A stretch of DNA of 64,000 nt from a virus: positions 1 to 64,000 of the IMG/VR virus record IMGVR_UViG_3300041405_000225; one strand, written 5' to 3'. The notes beneath the pieces were generated by a model. The model saw only the letters and a program-made list of their open reading frames with translations, made no database searches and was not told the DNA's origin. Below are positions 50,968 through 59,334 of this stretch, in pieces. How positions within the stretch are numbered: the first letter of the stretch is position 1; the number at the start of each line of letters is the position of its first letter. A program made the translations under genes and the position numbers.

Positions 50968-51039
50968 CATCCCCTACCGCTCTCACCTCCGTTCCCCCAC
51001 GCAAAACGCCTTTTAGTGGCCTATCGCCATCAAAACCGC

Positions 51040-51050
51040 TATCCCCGGAC
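51040..51050 (-). promoter_or_regulatory. TCCGGGGATA regulatory word
   Basis: Minus-strand GTCCGGGGATA downstream of the Rz1 gene and 140 bases from the int stop. It would read into the int 3' end, so it fits an operator or antisense control better than a gene promoter. Confidence 0.4.
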
Positions 51051-51073
51051 CTGATTTGGCCGAAAAAGTCCGT

Positions 51074-51400
51074 TCATTGGCTTTTAGGGGTTGCCCCGTT
51101 CAAACCGCCGATCGCCGCCCCGCTTCCTTGCCCGACACGCACAGCGGCTTCCTGCTTTCCAATACAATCCAGCACCTGTGTGGCGCACTTTGTCAGTGCG
51201 TCTTCCGTCTCATCAATTGCACTGTACGGCGCATCATTGAGCAGTAACGGCGGGCGCCCTGGCAGTCGACACGGCACCAGGCTGCACACCGGCAGCTGCG
51301 GCGCGATAAGCAGCGGGGTCGGTGGTTTCTGGACGGGCGTAGCGCAGCCCAAGAGCAACAGGAACAGGCTGGCGGAAGTAATCAGCAATCGCTTTGTCAT
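51074..51400 (-). CDS. Rz1: o-spanin (Rz1-like lipoprotein)
   Basis: 108 residues. MTKRLLITSASLFLLLLGC carries a lipobox ending at Cys 19. The rest is Pro-rich, as in Rz1 lipoproteins anchored in the outer membrane. Its first 167 bases overlap the Rz gene in another frame, the typical spanin arrangement for fusing outer and inner membranes at lysis. Confidence 0.85.
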   Translation of the reverse strand: MTKRLLITSASLFLLLLGCATPVQKPPTPLLIAPQLPVCSLVPCRLPGRPPLLLNDAPYSAIDETEDALTKCATQVLDCIGKQEAAVRVGQGSGAAIGGLNGATPKSQ

Positions 51401-51695
51401 TGCGCTTTAACTCTTCAAGGTTGCGGGATATCAGGGCGGACTGCGTGTCGAGTGTGGTATTCAGCCGCTGCGTGGTGCGGCTGACTTCCGAGATCTGCTG
51501 CTGCAACTCAGCGCGATCGGCCAAGACCCGCGCCAGCTCTTTGTTGTGTGCGTCCAGGGTGCCATTCGCTTCCGTGAGGGTAGCGACGTCCCGCAATGCC
51601 GCCTCTTTGGCCATTTGTGAGTGGTCCAACGACCACAGCGACAGCAACGCCACCAAAACCCCAGCGCCGCCTACCGTCCAACCGATTGAAATCAT
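51234..51695 (-). CDS. Rz: i-spanin (Rz-like)
   Basis: 153 residues. One N-terminal membrane segment (IGWTVGGAGVLVALLSLW), then a long coiled coil (DVATLTEANGTLDAHNKELA, ELQQQISEVSRTTQ). Partner of the overlapping Rz1. Confidence 0.85.
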   Translation of the reverse strand: MISIGWTVGGAGVLVALLSLWSLDHSQMAKEAALRDVATLTEANGTLDAHNKELARVLADRAELQQQISEVSRTTQRLNTTLDTQSALISRNLEELKRNDKAIADYFRQPVPVALGLRYARPETTDPAAYRAAAAGVQPGAVSTARAPAVTAQ

Positions 51696-51722
51696 GATTA
51701 CCCCCGGCGCCTGCGCGCTCCG

Positions 51723-52043
51723 TTACGGCTTTGCAGCCTCATCAGGTGATTGCAGCTCTTTACGGGGCCGCTCCACCGCCTTGCCGGCGACGTAACCGGT
51801 AGTGACGGACGCCAGCACCATCCCCGAAATGACTTCCAGCGAACTGGCGATGATCCGCACCAGCTCGATGGCTTGAGCGCTGCCGTGTGCCATCCAGGCC
51901 ACGCCGCCCATCACGCCACCGAACAACCCGATCACGGCGGACAGCACAGTGACGCACAGGGCGAAGCCGAAGCGCTTCACCGACGGCCTGCCGGTGGTGC
52001 CCTCTTCAACAAATCGCCCCATCCAGCGCAAGAATGCGTTCAT
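51723..52043 (-). CDS. holin-like membrane protein
   Basis: 106 residues with two membrane segments (LCVTVLSAVIGLFGGVMGGV and a weaker one near IASSLEVISGMVLASVTTGY), charged ends and a position in the lysis cassette. A holin or antiholin; which one is not clear from sequence. Confidence 0.6.
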   Translation of the reverse strand: MNAFLRWMGRFVEEGTTGRPSVKRFGFALCVTVLSAVIGLFGGVMGGVAWMAHGSAQAIELVRIIASSLEVISGMVLASVTTGYVAGKAVERPRKELQSPDEAAKP

Positions 52044-52735
52044 GCGGACATGGCCCTCTGTGCGCGCTCCAGGTACACAAGGCGTTGGGACGCCCCGACC
52101 TGGCCGCCGTTGATCTTCTCGGTGATCATTTTGAAATTTCCAGCATCGGCCAGCTCGTTGAGCCCGCGCGAAAACCAGTACCAGCCCGCCGACAGCGCAG
52201 CGCCTTCGGGCAACCGCAAGTAGTCCGGTACCAGCGACAGCTCAAGGCCGACCGCCTTGCCAAACTCCAGGTGGTTCTCTTTGAAGGTCAGCTGCTTGAG
52301 TCCGGCGCCGCGGTACCGCCAGCCGTCACCACTCGCTTCAGGACCATTGCCGAACCGGTTGGCATAGGCGCTGTTGGCGATCGCTTCCGGCTTGCGCTCT
52401 ATCTGCAAGGCCACAGCATTCGGCTTGTTGCGCGGCTTGCCCTCTACCATCACCTTGACGTAACCGCCCTTTCCATCCGGCACGGCGTAACGACTTGGCC
52501 AAGTGCTGGCCAGCCCGTAGGCGCTGTAGTTCAGGCCTTCAGTCACACGGATGAAGTCACCCGATTCATGGGCAATCTGCGCCAGGAACATGGTGATACG
52601 CGGGTAAGTGGTGATCTTGAAACGCCGCATGGCGGCATTGAGGGGGGCCAGGTACTTGGCGCATGCCACGCGTCCGTCTTGCGTGATGCACAGCGCTTGC
52701 AGCTGGCCCAGCGTTACCAGTTCGTTACCGGCCAT
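52040..52735 (-). CDS. endolysin, GH19 family
   Basis: 231 residues from MAGNELVTLG (GGGAGAGTCCTC before the ATG). MFLAQIAHESGDFIRVTEGL (catalytic-type Glu in AHESGDF) and GWRYRGAGLKQLTFKENHLE are the GH19 chitinase-like peptidoglycan hydrolase pattern. No signal peptide, so it needs the holin. It overlaps genes on both sides. A second GH19 domain occurs in the tail protein at 13665-16205. Confidence 0.85.
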   Translation of the reverse strand: MAGNELVTLGQLQALCITQDGRVACAKYLAPLNAAMRRFKITTYPRITMFLAQIAHESGDFIRVTEGLNYSAYGLASTWPSRYAVPDGKGGYVKVMVEGKPRNKPNAVALQIERKPEAIANSAYANRFGNGPEASGDGWRYRGAGLKQLTFKENHLEFGKAVGLELSLVPDYLRLPEGAALSAGWYWFSRGLNELADAGNFKMITEKINGGQVGASQRLVYLERAQRAMSA

Positions 52736-53039
52736 GAGGACTCTCCCGCTCCAGTTGTTCAACTTTGAAGCCGAGGCGAGCCACCAGCTGCTCCAGCGTC
52801 TCGTTTTTGCTTTCCAGCTTGCCCACGCGCTGCGTCAAAGCAGCCACGTCACGGTCGGCCAAGGCCTGCTTTGCAGCAATCTCCGCGATCGACAGCGCCA
52901 CCTTGTCCAGCTTGTTGCTGAACGCAGTCACCGAAGAGCCGATGTTGCTGCCCAGCCAGCAGATGAAGGTGATGAACAGCACCTGCGAGGCGTTCATTAC
53001 CCACTTCACCACCGGGTTTTCCCAAACCTGCGAGGCCAT
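52725..53039 (-). CDS. small membrane protein, lysis-associated
   Basis: 104 residues with one membrane segment (ASQVLFITFICWLGSNIGSS) and a long coiled-coil C-terminus (AALTQRVGKLESKNETLEQL). It overlaps the endolysin start by 11 bases, so it is likely a holin, pinholin or lysis regulator. Confidence 0.6.
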   Translation of the reverse strand: MASQVWENPVVKWVMNASQVLFITFICWLGSNIGSSVTAFSNKLDKVALSIAEIAAKQALADRDVAALTQRVGKLESKNETLEQLVARLGFKVEQLERESPHGR

Positions 53040-53119
53040 ATCCCGATCCCATTACCCATAAGCACATGGCCATCATTTTCGGGTAGCCATGCGCACGTTC
53101 CGGGTGGGGGTTTGCGCGG

Positions 53120-53433
53120 TCAGCGCCGCGGGCGACGGCTCAAGACACCGCCGAGCATGTTCAGGCCCTTGATCACGTTGTTGATGCCGCCAAGGATGGC
53201 GGACAGGCCTTTGTTCTGGTTTTCCTGGCTCTTTTTCCAATTCTGATAGGCCGAACATTCAAACAGCGCGTTGACTTCGCTAAGCGGCAGCCGGCTGGCC
53301 GTGGCCAGATCCTGGCGAAAGTACAGAGCCAAGTCCGCCTTCGTATTGATCATCTGCTTCCAGAAGCTCACACGCCCCTCGGCTGATTCCGGTACGAGGG
53401 TGAAATCGGGCCGGACCCAACTCAGGCACCCCC
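53120..53433 (-). CDS. frameshifted C-terminal part of the tail assembly chaperone (T domain)
   Basis: This frame is open from upstream of the GGGGGTG at 53427-53433 to 53120. A start of its own would be GTG at 53371 (MSFWKQMINTK). It lies +1 (equivalently -2) relative to the upstream chaperone frame. The peptide (FRQDLATASRLPLSEVNALF, LSAILGGINNVIKGLNMLGG) looks like the T part of G/GT chaperones that bind the tape measure. The fused G-T product is inferred, not shown. Confidence 0.55.
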
Positions 53434-54122
53434 GTCGATTCGTCAGGTTCGGTTACTTGGGCCGCCAGCACGCCCTGCGCGTTGAATACCGCGTGCACAA
53501 AGTGCTGAAGTTTGAGCGAGGCCTGTGAGTAGGCGTCGAACAGCTGCACAAACTCGGTTTCCGGGCACTTCTTGAGCGCATTGATCTTCAACAGCAGCGC
53601 TTTGCTGTAGGACGCGGGATCGACGTACTCAATCGGCGTCTCATTGACCCCACGGATACACGCCGACATCACGCCCAACTGCCAGCCGAAATAGGTCTTA
53701 GGCAATACGCCTGTCTCAACCATTGTTTCGATCGCTTCGGCTTGGTAGCCGTGCAGCGGCGTGCAGTGGTGAATATCCCCGCCGTGGTCAAACTCGACGA
53801 ACTCCAGGTAGTCGGTATCCGCCAGCAGGTAGTCATGCAACCTGCCCTCGCCCAGCGCGAAGTCAGGGCCATCGTCCAGCATCGCCGCCAGGTAGAAAAT
53901 CACGACGTTCATGCGCTCGTTGACGGACCACAGCAACGGATCAACCACTTGCAGCTTCCCCGCCGGGCGCGGGATGTGCTCACAGGCGGCCTTGAGGAAC
54001 GCGGTGATAGTTCGCTGCGAAAAGCGGTAAGGGATGGCGCACAGTTCCTGCACCTGGCCAATCTCCAGTTCGCGCGGTTGAACTGAAATGCGCAACGTGT
54101 GCACGGGTTGAATTGACTTCAT
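53280..54122 (-). CDS. tail assembly chaperone (G-like)
   Basis: 280 residues from MKSIQPVHTLRISVQPRELE, overlapping the upstream stop (ATGA). Alpha-helical, with AIPYRFSQRTITAFLKAACE and FVQLFDAYSQASLKLQHFVH. Size and place (after the tube candidates, followed by an overlapping out-of-phase frame) fit G-type tail chaperones. The last about 50 residues are read only without frameshifting. Confidence 0.6.
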   Translation of the reverse strand: MKSIQPVHTLRISVQPRELEIGQVQELCAIPYRFSQRTITAFLKAACEHIPRPAGKLQVVDPLLWSVNERMNVVIFYLAAMLDDGPDFALGEGRLHDYLLADTDYLEFVEFDHGGDIHHCTPLHGYQAEAIETMVETGVLPKTYFGWQLGVMSACIRGVNETPIEYVDPASYSKALLLKINALKKCPETEFVQLFDAYSQASLKLQHFVHAVFNAQGVLAAQVTEPDESTGVPELGPARFHPRTGISRGACELLEADDQYEGGLGSVLSPGSGHGQPAAA

Positions 54123-54823
54123 AGAGTCCCTAACGAATCGTATTGTGTGAAAGTCAGGTTCAGCGCCGAAAACTCTTCGACAGCCCGGTTTTGCGCCACT
54201 TGGCAGCTCACTGGGACCAGAACCCACGATTTCGAATAGCCCCGGCCCTCTTCAATGGCGCCATGGGTGATGGTGAAGGTGTTGGCGTAGTCACCCGGCA
54301 GGCCGAACGTGCCATCAGGGTGAGCGTGCAGGAGCTTGAGGTTTTCAAACCATGACTTGATCTCCCCGTCCACGTCGTAGCACGTCATGGTCAGCTCTAC
54401 CGGGTCGGCTCCCGTCGGTACCTGTGTGAACCCGGAGCCGATTTTTTTCGTCTCGTACCCCAACTGCACGCCGTTGTAGCTGAACTCCGTGGCCAGCAGG
54501 TTTATGCGCGGGGCCCCGACCTTGCCGATCGGTTCCACCAGCACATGCCAGAGGTTTGAGCGCTCGCGCAGGACGTCCATCGACTCCTGAAACATGGCGT
54601 ACAACGTCGCCCAACTGGTACCGGCCAACGCAACGTTGCCGCCGCCGTACTCACTGGATGCCCCAAAGAAGTTATCCATCAGGCCATTGGCGGCGCCGGA
54701 CAGGTTGCCGTTGAGCAAGTTGCCGGCGATCTTGGTGTACTTGATCACCGGCGCCGACGCACTGAGAGCGCCAGCGACCTTCCCCGCCGCCTGATAGCCC
54801 AGGCGTTCGAAAATGCTGCCCAT
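54119..54823 (-). CDS. tail tube-like protein
   Basis: 234 residues from the ATG overlapping the upstream stop (TGATG). The segment VELTMTCYDVDGEIKSWFEN and SALNLTFTQYDSLGTL resembles tail-tube subunits of T4 gp19 type; the N-terminus is glycine-rich and hydrophobic. With a similar but shorter gene at 55222, one of the two is probably the tube and the other a tube-terminator or hub adaptor. Confidence 0.5.
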   Translation of the reverse strand: MGSIFERLGYQAAGKVAGALSASAPVIKYTKIAGNLLNGNLSGAANGLMDNFFGASSEYGGGNVALAGTSWATLYAMFQESMDVLRERSNLWHVLVEPIGKVGAPRINLLATEFSYNGVQLGYETKKIGSGFTQVPTGADPVELTMTCYDVDGEIKSWFENLKLLHAHPDGTFGLPGDYANTFTITHGAIEEGRGYSKSWVLVPVSCQVAQNRAVEEFSALNLTFTQYDSLGTL

Positions 54824-55212
54824 CAGATGGTCACCCACTCTTCACAGAACGCCATCTGAGGCAGCCGCAATTCGTAGTCCTGGATGCTCATTTGCACCTC
54901 GGCCACCGCCCGGCCAAACAGCTCCGCACCTTGCGTGCGTGAGGCCTCCAGCGCCATGCTGTTTTCCTTCTCCATGTACAGATCCCACAGCGGCCTGATG
55001 AGCGTTAGTTCGCTCTCGCTCAGGTCTACGTCTTGGGCCGCATTGGTGGCAATCAGCGCGTCGGCGCCCACAGGTTCACCGCTGGCCAGGTCCGCGCAGC
55101 CGTAATAAAACCGCGTGGCGCTGAGCAGATGACGCTCAATCTGCTGCTCAGTCAGAATGCAACCGATCGGTAGCACCGCCACGTATTGGGCAACCAACGC
55201 GCTGATCTTCAT
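54823..55212 (-). CDS. head-tail joining/neck protein candidate
   Basis: 129 residues, helical (HLLSATRFYYGCADLASGEP, IRPLWDLYMEKENSMALEAS). Its place between tube-like genes fits a connector or tube accessory. No signature. Confidence 0.4.
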   Translation of the reverse strand: MKISALVAQYVAVLPIGCILTEQQIERHLLSATRFYYGCADLASGEPVGADALIATNAAQDVDLSESELTLIRPLWDLYMEKENSMALEASRTQGAELFGRAVAEVQMSIQDYELRLPQMAFCEEWVTI

Positions 55213-55221
55213 GGCCGCCCC

Positions 55222-55692
55222 TTACTTGTTGGCGAACCAATGGAAGTGCAGCGTGCCGGCGTACAGCAGCGGCGTATCGTTTTCCCAGTCGATATCTGGC
55301 GTATCCATGACCATGGACGCCTTCAGGATCTCTTCCTTGCGGGTGTAGTCGTCCGGACGCCCACGGTAAGCCGTTGCATCAAACTGCGCGCCGCTCTCGA
55401 TGAGCGCGATCAGGGCGTCACTTACGGTGCCCGCAACCACTTCATACATCGCCACCGGACCTTCAAACTTGGTCTTGGCGTTCTGAGGTTGCACCATCAA
55501 CTGCCCGTTCGGCCCATAGAACTCCATCATGTCTTTGGGGGTCGCAACCGGCCAAGGGAACTGCTTGATCAACAGCTGAATGTTCTCGTGCCCGTGGATG
55601 ACCAGCACCGCGTCAGCGGTCGAAGCTTTGCGCCCCAGGTCGTGGATGTTTTGAAACGTGCTCGAAAGAACAACATGAGAATTGACCGTCAT
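55222..55692 (-). CDS. tail tube protein candidate
   Basis: 156 residues, beta-rich; ends TPLLYAGTLHFHWFANK. Length and place downstream of the sheath (two genes away) match gp19-type tail tube proteins (163 residues in T4). The segment FEGPVAMYEVVAGTVSDALI is also tube-like. Confidence 0.5.
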   Translation of the reverse strand: MTVNSHVVLSSTFQNIHDLGRKASTADAVLVIHGHENIQLLIKQFPWPVATPKDMMEFYGPNGQLMVQPQNAKTKFEGPVAMYEVVAGTVSDALIALIESGAQFDATAYRGRPDDYTRKEEILKASMVMDTPDIDWENDTPLLYAGTLHFHWFANK

Positions 55693-55736
55693 CGGGGCGC
55701 CCCTGATTGTGTGTATTCAGGCCAATGATCAGGCAT

Positions 55737-55759
55737 AAAAAAACCCGCCAATTGGCGGG
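55737..55759 (-). terminator. rho-independent terminator
   Basis: Minus strand CCCGCC/GGCGGG hairpin (55744-55759) followed by seven T. It splits the sheath transcript from the tube/chaperone transcript. Confidence 0.85.
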
Positions 55760-55777
55760 GTTTGCATGCTTTCCCGG

Positions 55778-56941
55778 TCAGGATCGGGCAAAGAAACGCT
55801 TGATGTCTGGCCGGTCCAGCGCCGTCAGTGTGGCCATGCTCACTTGCACAGTCAGGGCAATGAAATTGCCTCGGTTATCCTTGGGGCCAGTCAGCGGATA
55901 ACTGATCGACTCCACCACCATGGGCGCATACGTTTGTGCCGCGTAGGTCAGCCCGATCAGCTTTGGCGTCAGCGACGGGAAAAGTGCCTTGATAAAGCTG
56001 TCCAAGTCGCGCGTGGTTTGCAGTACCTCGGACAAAATCCCTTCTTCCGCCAGTTCCTGCGGGAATACCCATTCCAGCAGGCGCTGTAACGGCGCCATCA
56101 CTTCCTTTGCTGCGTCCGTAGTTGCCCTGAACTCAACACTGAAATTGATGCGCACCGGCGGCATGCCGCTGAACACCTGGCGCGAATTGAGCTTTGTCAT
56201 CCCGGTGCGGCCTTCCAGCTCGTGCACCGCCTTCTTGAGCTTGTCGGCGCCGGTGTCGAGCATGGCGCCGATCTTGCCGTTCGGGTCAGGGTTGACTGCC
56301 TGCAACGCATTGAGCACCGGCACCAGCGATCCGCTTTGAATCATTGCTGTCAGCGCTGGCGCCTTGGTTTCAGGCCCCATGTTTTCGAAGGGGCTTTGCC
56401 AGTTGAAGGTCGCTTCAAACGAGCCCTCTTCCATCGCACCATAGACGCCTTCGTATTCCTGGATGTCCGCCACGCCTTTGGAGTCGCACACGAACATGCG
56501 CGCCATCAGCAGCGGCGACAGGCTCCCCCAATCGCTGCCAAGGTCATTACTGGACACCTTCAGGCCCAGCAACGAATCGGCGACACCGCCCAACCCGGAG
56601 GCGGCGGTGTCACCATCAAGAAATTCAGAAACACTGCCGCTGATTTTCTCGCCGACTTCGGAAAAGGTGGTTTCACCGTTCCAAAGCGCCGAGACGGTAC
56701 CGGTCACCTTTTCCGCGCCACCTTTGAGCAGGTTCAGGTTTTCTTTACCGCCAACGAACCCGGCAAGCGTGTTTTCCGCTTGTCGGGCAACACCGCCGAT
56801 AACCCCCTCTCCCACCCGACCGACAGTAGTGGCGGCTGACCCTAGCAGTTTGTTCGACGTGCTGCCGGCCAGGGTGCCGGTCACACCCTTGAGGGAGCTG
56901 GAAACCAGCGCCCCGGCCTTGTCAAAGCTAAAGTCAGCCAT
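55778..56941 (-). CDS. tail structural protein (baseplate-tube type)
   Basis: 387 residues. The N-terminal 120 are glycine/serine/alanine-rich and disordered. The rest is beta/alpha with GMPPVRINFSVEFRATTDAA and ISYPLTGPKDNRGNFIALTV, reminiscent of baseplate-tail tube junction proteins. It carries one MLDT motif (GKIGAMLDTGADK), so that motif is not restricted to head proteins. Confidence 0.5.
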   Translation of the reverse strand: MADFSFDKAGALVSSSLKGVTGTLAGSTSNKLLGSAATTVGRVGEGVIGGVARQAENTLAGFVGGKENLNLLKGGAEKVTGTVSALWNGETTFSEVGEKISGSVSEFLDGDTAASGLGGVADSLLGLKVSSNDLGSDWGSLSPLLMARMFVCDSKGVADIQEYEGVYGAMEEGSFEATFNWQSPFENMGPETKAPALTAMIQSGSLVPVLNALQAVNPDPNGKIGAMLDTGADKLKKAVHELEGRTGMTKLNSRQVFSGMPPVRINFSVEFRATTDAAKEVMAPLQRLLEWVFPQELAEEGILSEVLQTTRDLDSFIKALFPSLTPKLIGLTYAAQTYAPMVVESISYPLTGPKDNRGNFIALTVQVSMATLTALDRPDIKRFFARS

Positions 56942-56944
56942 GGG

Positions 56945-57664
56945 TTACAGGCTCATTTTCTTGCGCAGGCGCATGGACTTCGCACGCTTGATCTTCGCGG
57001 TACCGCTGAAGGCCTTGCGCTGCATCTTGCGAACCGCCGACTTCTGCGCCGCGGTCAAACGCACGGTGCCGGAAATGCGCTTGTTGATGCGCACCTTCTT
57101 GCCACCACGCACCACGATCTTCTTGCGATAGGTCGCATCGAGCATGGTGGCATCGTCTTCACCGTCCACAAAACGGCCAGCATCGTCCATCATGGCGTCT
57201 TCGCCATCAGGGAGTTTGTCCAGCAGCGCTTCGTGCACACGCTCAGCCACGTCGTTGTCGAACTTGCCATCGTTAAATAGCGCATCCAGATCGTCGTCAG
57301 GAATGCCCTTGTCCGACAGGTAGTCGCCAACCACCTCGGCAACCATGCCGGCGTATTCCACTTCGTCTTCGGTCAGGTCGTTATCGCTGTGCGCGGCGGT
57401 ACCGACGATCAGCGCCAGCAGACGATCACCATAGCCTTCGTCGTCGCCCAGGTCTTCGGTCTGCGCCCACTCGGCGATCACGCGGGTGGCATCCAGGCGC
57501 ATGTCTTCGGTAAAGACAATTTTCGGCACTGCGTCGTTGTTGTTCTCGTTGGCGTTGTCGAGCATGTTCCCCTTGTTGTCCGGGGCATTGTTGCCTTCAT
57601 TGGCCTTTTGAACTGCCGTCGCAACGGCATTCGAGTTTTTCAGAACGTCTCTCAGCATATTCAT
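56945..57664 (-). CDS. acidic precursor with a highly basic C-terminus (candidate internal head protein)
   Basis: 239 residues. Residues 40-175 are strongly acidic (VGDYLSDKGIPDDDLDALFN). Residues 179-239 (YRKKIVVRGGKKVRINKRIS, then KIKRAKSMRLRKKMSL) have no Asp or Glu and about 23 Lys/Arg. Three MLD-type motifs (MLDNA 34, MMDDA 158, MLDAT 174) occur; the last lies exactly at the acidic/basic boundary. Cleavage there would release a 61-residue DNA-binding peptide, like T4 internal proteins. The start has an AAGGGG site. Confidence 0.55.
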   Translation of the reverse strand: MNMLRDVLKNSNAVATAVQKANEGNNAPDNKGNMLDNANENNNDAVPKIVFTEDMRLDATRVIAEWAQTEDLGDDEGYGDRLLALIVGTAAHSDNDLTEDEVEYAGMVAEVVGDYLSDKGIPDDDLDALFNDGKFDNDVAERVHEALLDKLPDGEDAMMDDAGRFVDGEDDATMLDATYRKKIVVRGGKKVRINKRISGTVRLTAAQKSAVRKMQRKAFSGTAKIKRAKSMRLRKKMSL

Positions 57665-57676
57665 GTACGTGTCCCC

Positions 57677-59323
57677 TTAGCTCTGACGGACGATTGTTTG
57701 TTGCGCGCGGGTGATGCGGTTCGTACCGTCGTAGCAGACGTCAAAAAGCACCATCATTTCGTCGTAAGGCGCAGCCTCGTTACGCTTGACTTCGAACTGC
57801 CAGCCCGCGCCATCCAGCTCAGCGGTACCGTTTAGCCACTTGGCGGACTCAACTGCCGGCAACAGCGTGCCCAAGAAACGGCTCATCATCGTGATCGAGT
57901 CGTTCATTGGTTTTTGCAGGGTTTCCTGGCCGTAGGCCGCTACCTTGTCATCCAGGAAGGTCGCCATTTCAGCAACGGCGATCAGCTTGGTAGCACCCGT
58001 GGTTTGCGCGCCGGTCAGCGAGTCAACCCAGGCGTATTTCGCACCGCTCGGGTAGTCCTTGAAGATGCACGGGTTAATCTGGTTTTCCGCCAGCAGCTCC
58101 AGTTCATCATCCGACGGCTCGTGCGTTTGGGTGATACCGGTACCGGCCAGACCGTAATCGCTACCAGCGATCACACGGTTGCGCGGCGCAATGCCTTTGG
58201 CGTTCACCTGAGCATTACGCGCGCAGCGCAATCCGATTTGCTGGCCAGACGTACCAAAAAACGCCTTGCCGCCGGCAATCGGGTTCGCTCGTTTAAGCGG
58301 AGCCCAATAGGCCTGCCCGTACAGTTCTTTTACGCTGGCGCCGATCGACTGCACGAACGCCGCCGCCGCTTCTGGCGAAAACCGGCCCGGCACGTCGAAC
58401 GGGAACTGTTTGTTGATCTCTTTGCCCAGGTCCGCCATCAGCGACAGCAGCGCCACGTTTTCCGAACCGCCGGCATTCAGGTAGGTGAAGTTCGGGCGAG
58501 AACGGCGCAGGCGATCAACCGCCGATTCCATTTCCGCCGCGGTGTAAACGGTACGACCTTCGGTGAAGTAATTCAGCAGCGCCGAAGAAAACTTGGCCTT
58601 GCCGTTGGACTTGCCGTAGAAGCCACAAGTGACCGGTACAGAAGCGCCGGAGGCGACCTCGATCACGTCCAGGTCATCGGTGCCTTTGTCGATCACGTCA
58701 CCGATGTAGCTGCTGTTACCGAACTCATCTTTCGCCTGTGGATCCAGGGAGCCGGTAAACGGGCCGATGATCACTTTGGCGCTGGCCGGGTCCACAAACT
58801 GCACGGTGATGATTTTCGACGGCGCAGCCGCGCCCTGAGCGTCCTCAGCCGCCTCGGCGTTGATTTCGCAGGTTAAGCCATCATTGAAGCAATCCAGGTG
58901 CTTGAACGCGATCAGGGCGCCTTCAGGCAGGTCTTCGCTTTCGAGGCCAACGCTCCAGACAGCAGGCGCAGCACCGCCACCTTCCGGCGGTACCGTTGCA
59001 GTCGCGATCAGCAGTTTGTTTACTGCGTCAGTCGCGATCATGCGGGACACGATGGCCTGTTGCGTGCCATAGCGCAGCGCTTCATAAACCTGAATCTGTG
59101 CCTCGCCCAAGGCGGAAACACTCAGGCTTACAGCCGAGCCCAGTTTGCGCTCCAGCTTTTCGCGGGTTACCGGGAAAACTTTGTCGATACGCCCTCGGGT
59201 GAAGCGGCCAATAAAACCGCCGTTGTAGTCGGAGGCAACGGAACCGATCTCGGAATTATCCGCGATGAAGTTCTGCTGGACGCCGGAGCGCTTGTTGATG
59301 GCGCGAGACATTTGAACAGTCAT
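57677..59323 (-). CDS. tail sheath protein
   Basis: 548 residues. A typical contractile sheath: N-terminal attachment strand region, long beta-rich middle with insertions, C-terminal WQFEVKRNEAAPYDEMMVLF block. GGGGG precedes the ATG. It contracts around the tube to drive injection. Confidence 0.85.
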   Translation of the reverse strand: MTVQMSRAINKRSGVQQNFIADNSEIGSVASDYNGGFIGRFTRGRIDKVFPVTREKLERKLGSAVSLSVSALGEAQIQVYEALRYGTQQAIVSRMIATDAVNKLLIATATVPPEGGGAAPAVWSVGLESEDLPEGALIAFKHLDCFNDGLTCEINAEAAEDAQGAAAPSKIITVQFVDPASAKVIIGPFTGSLDPQAKDEFGNSSYIGDVIDKGTDDLDVIEVASGASVPVTCGFYGKSNGKAKFSSALLNYFTEGRTVYTAAEMESAVDRLRRSRPNFTYLNAGGSENVALLSLMADLGKEINKQFPFDVPGRFSPEAAAAFVQSIGASVKELYGQAYWAPLKRANPIAGGKAFFGTSGQQIGLRCARNAQVNAKGIAPRNRVIAGSDYGLAGTGITQTHEPSDDELELLAENQINPCIFKDYPSGAKYAWVDSLTGAQTTGATKLIAVAEMATFLDDKVAAYGQETLQKPMNDSITMMSRFLGTLLPAVESAKWLNGTAELDGAGWQFEVKRNEAAPYDEMMVLFDVCYDGTNRITRAQQTIVRQS

Positions 59324-59334
59324 GTGCAGCCCCC

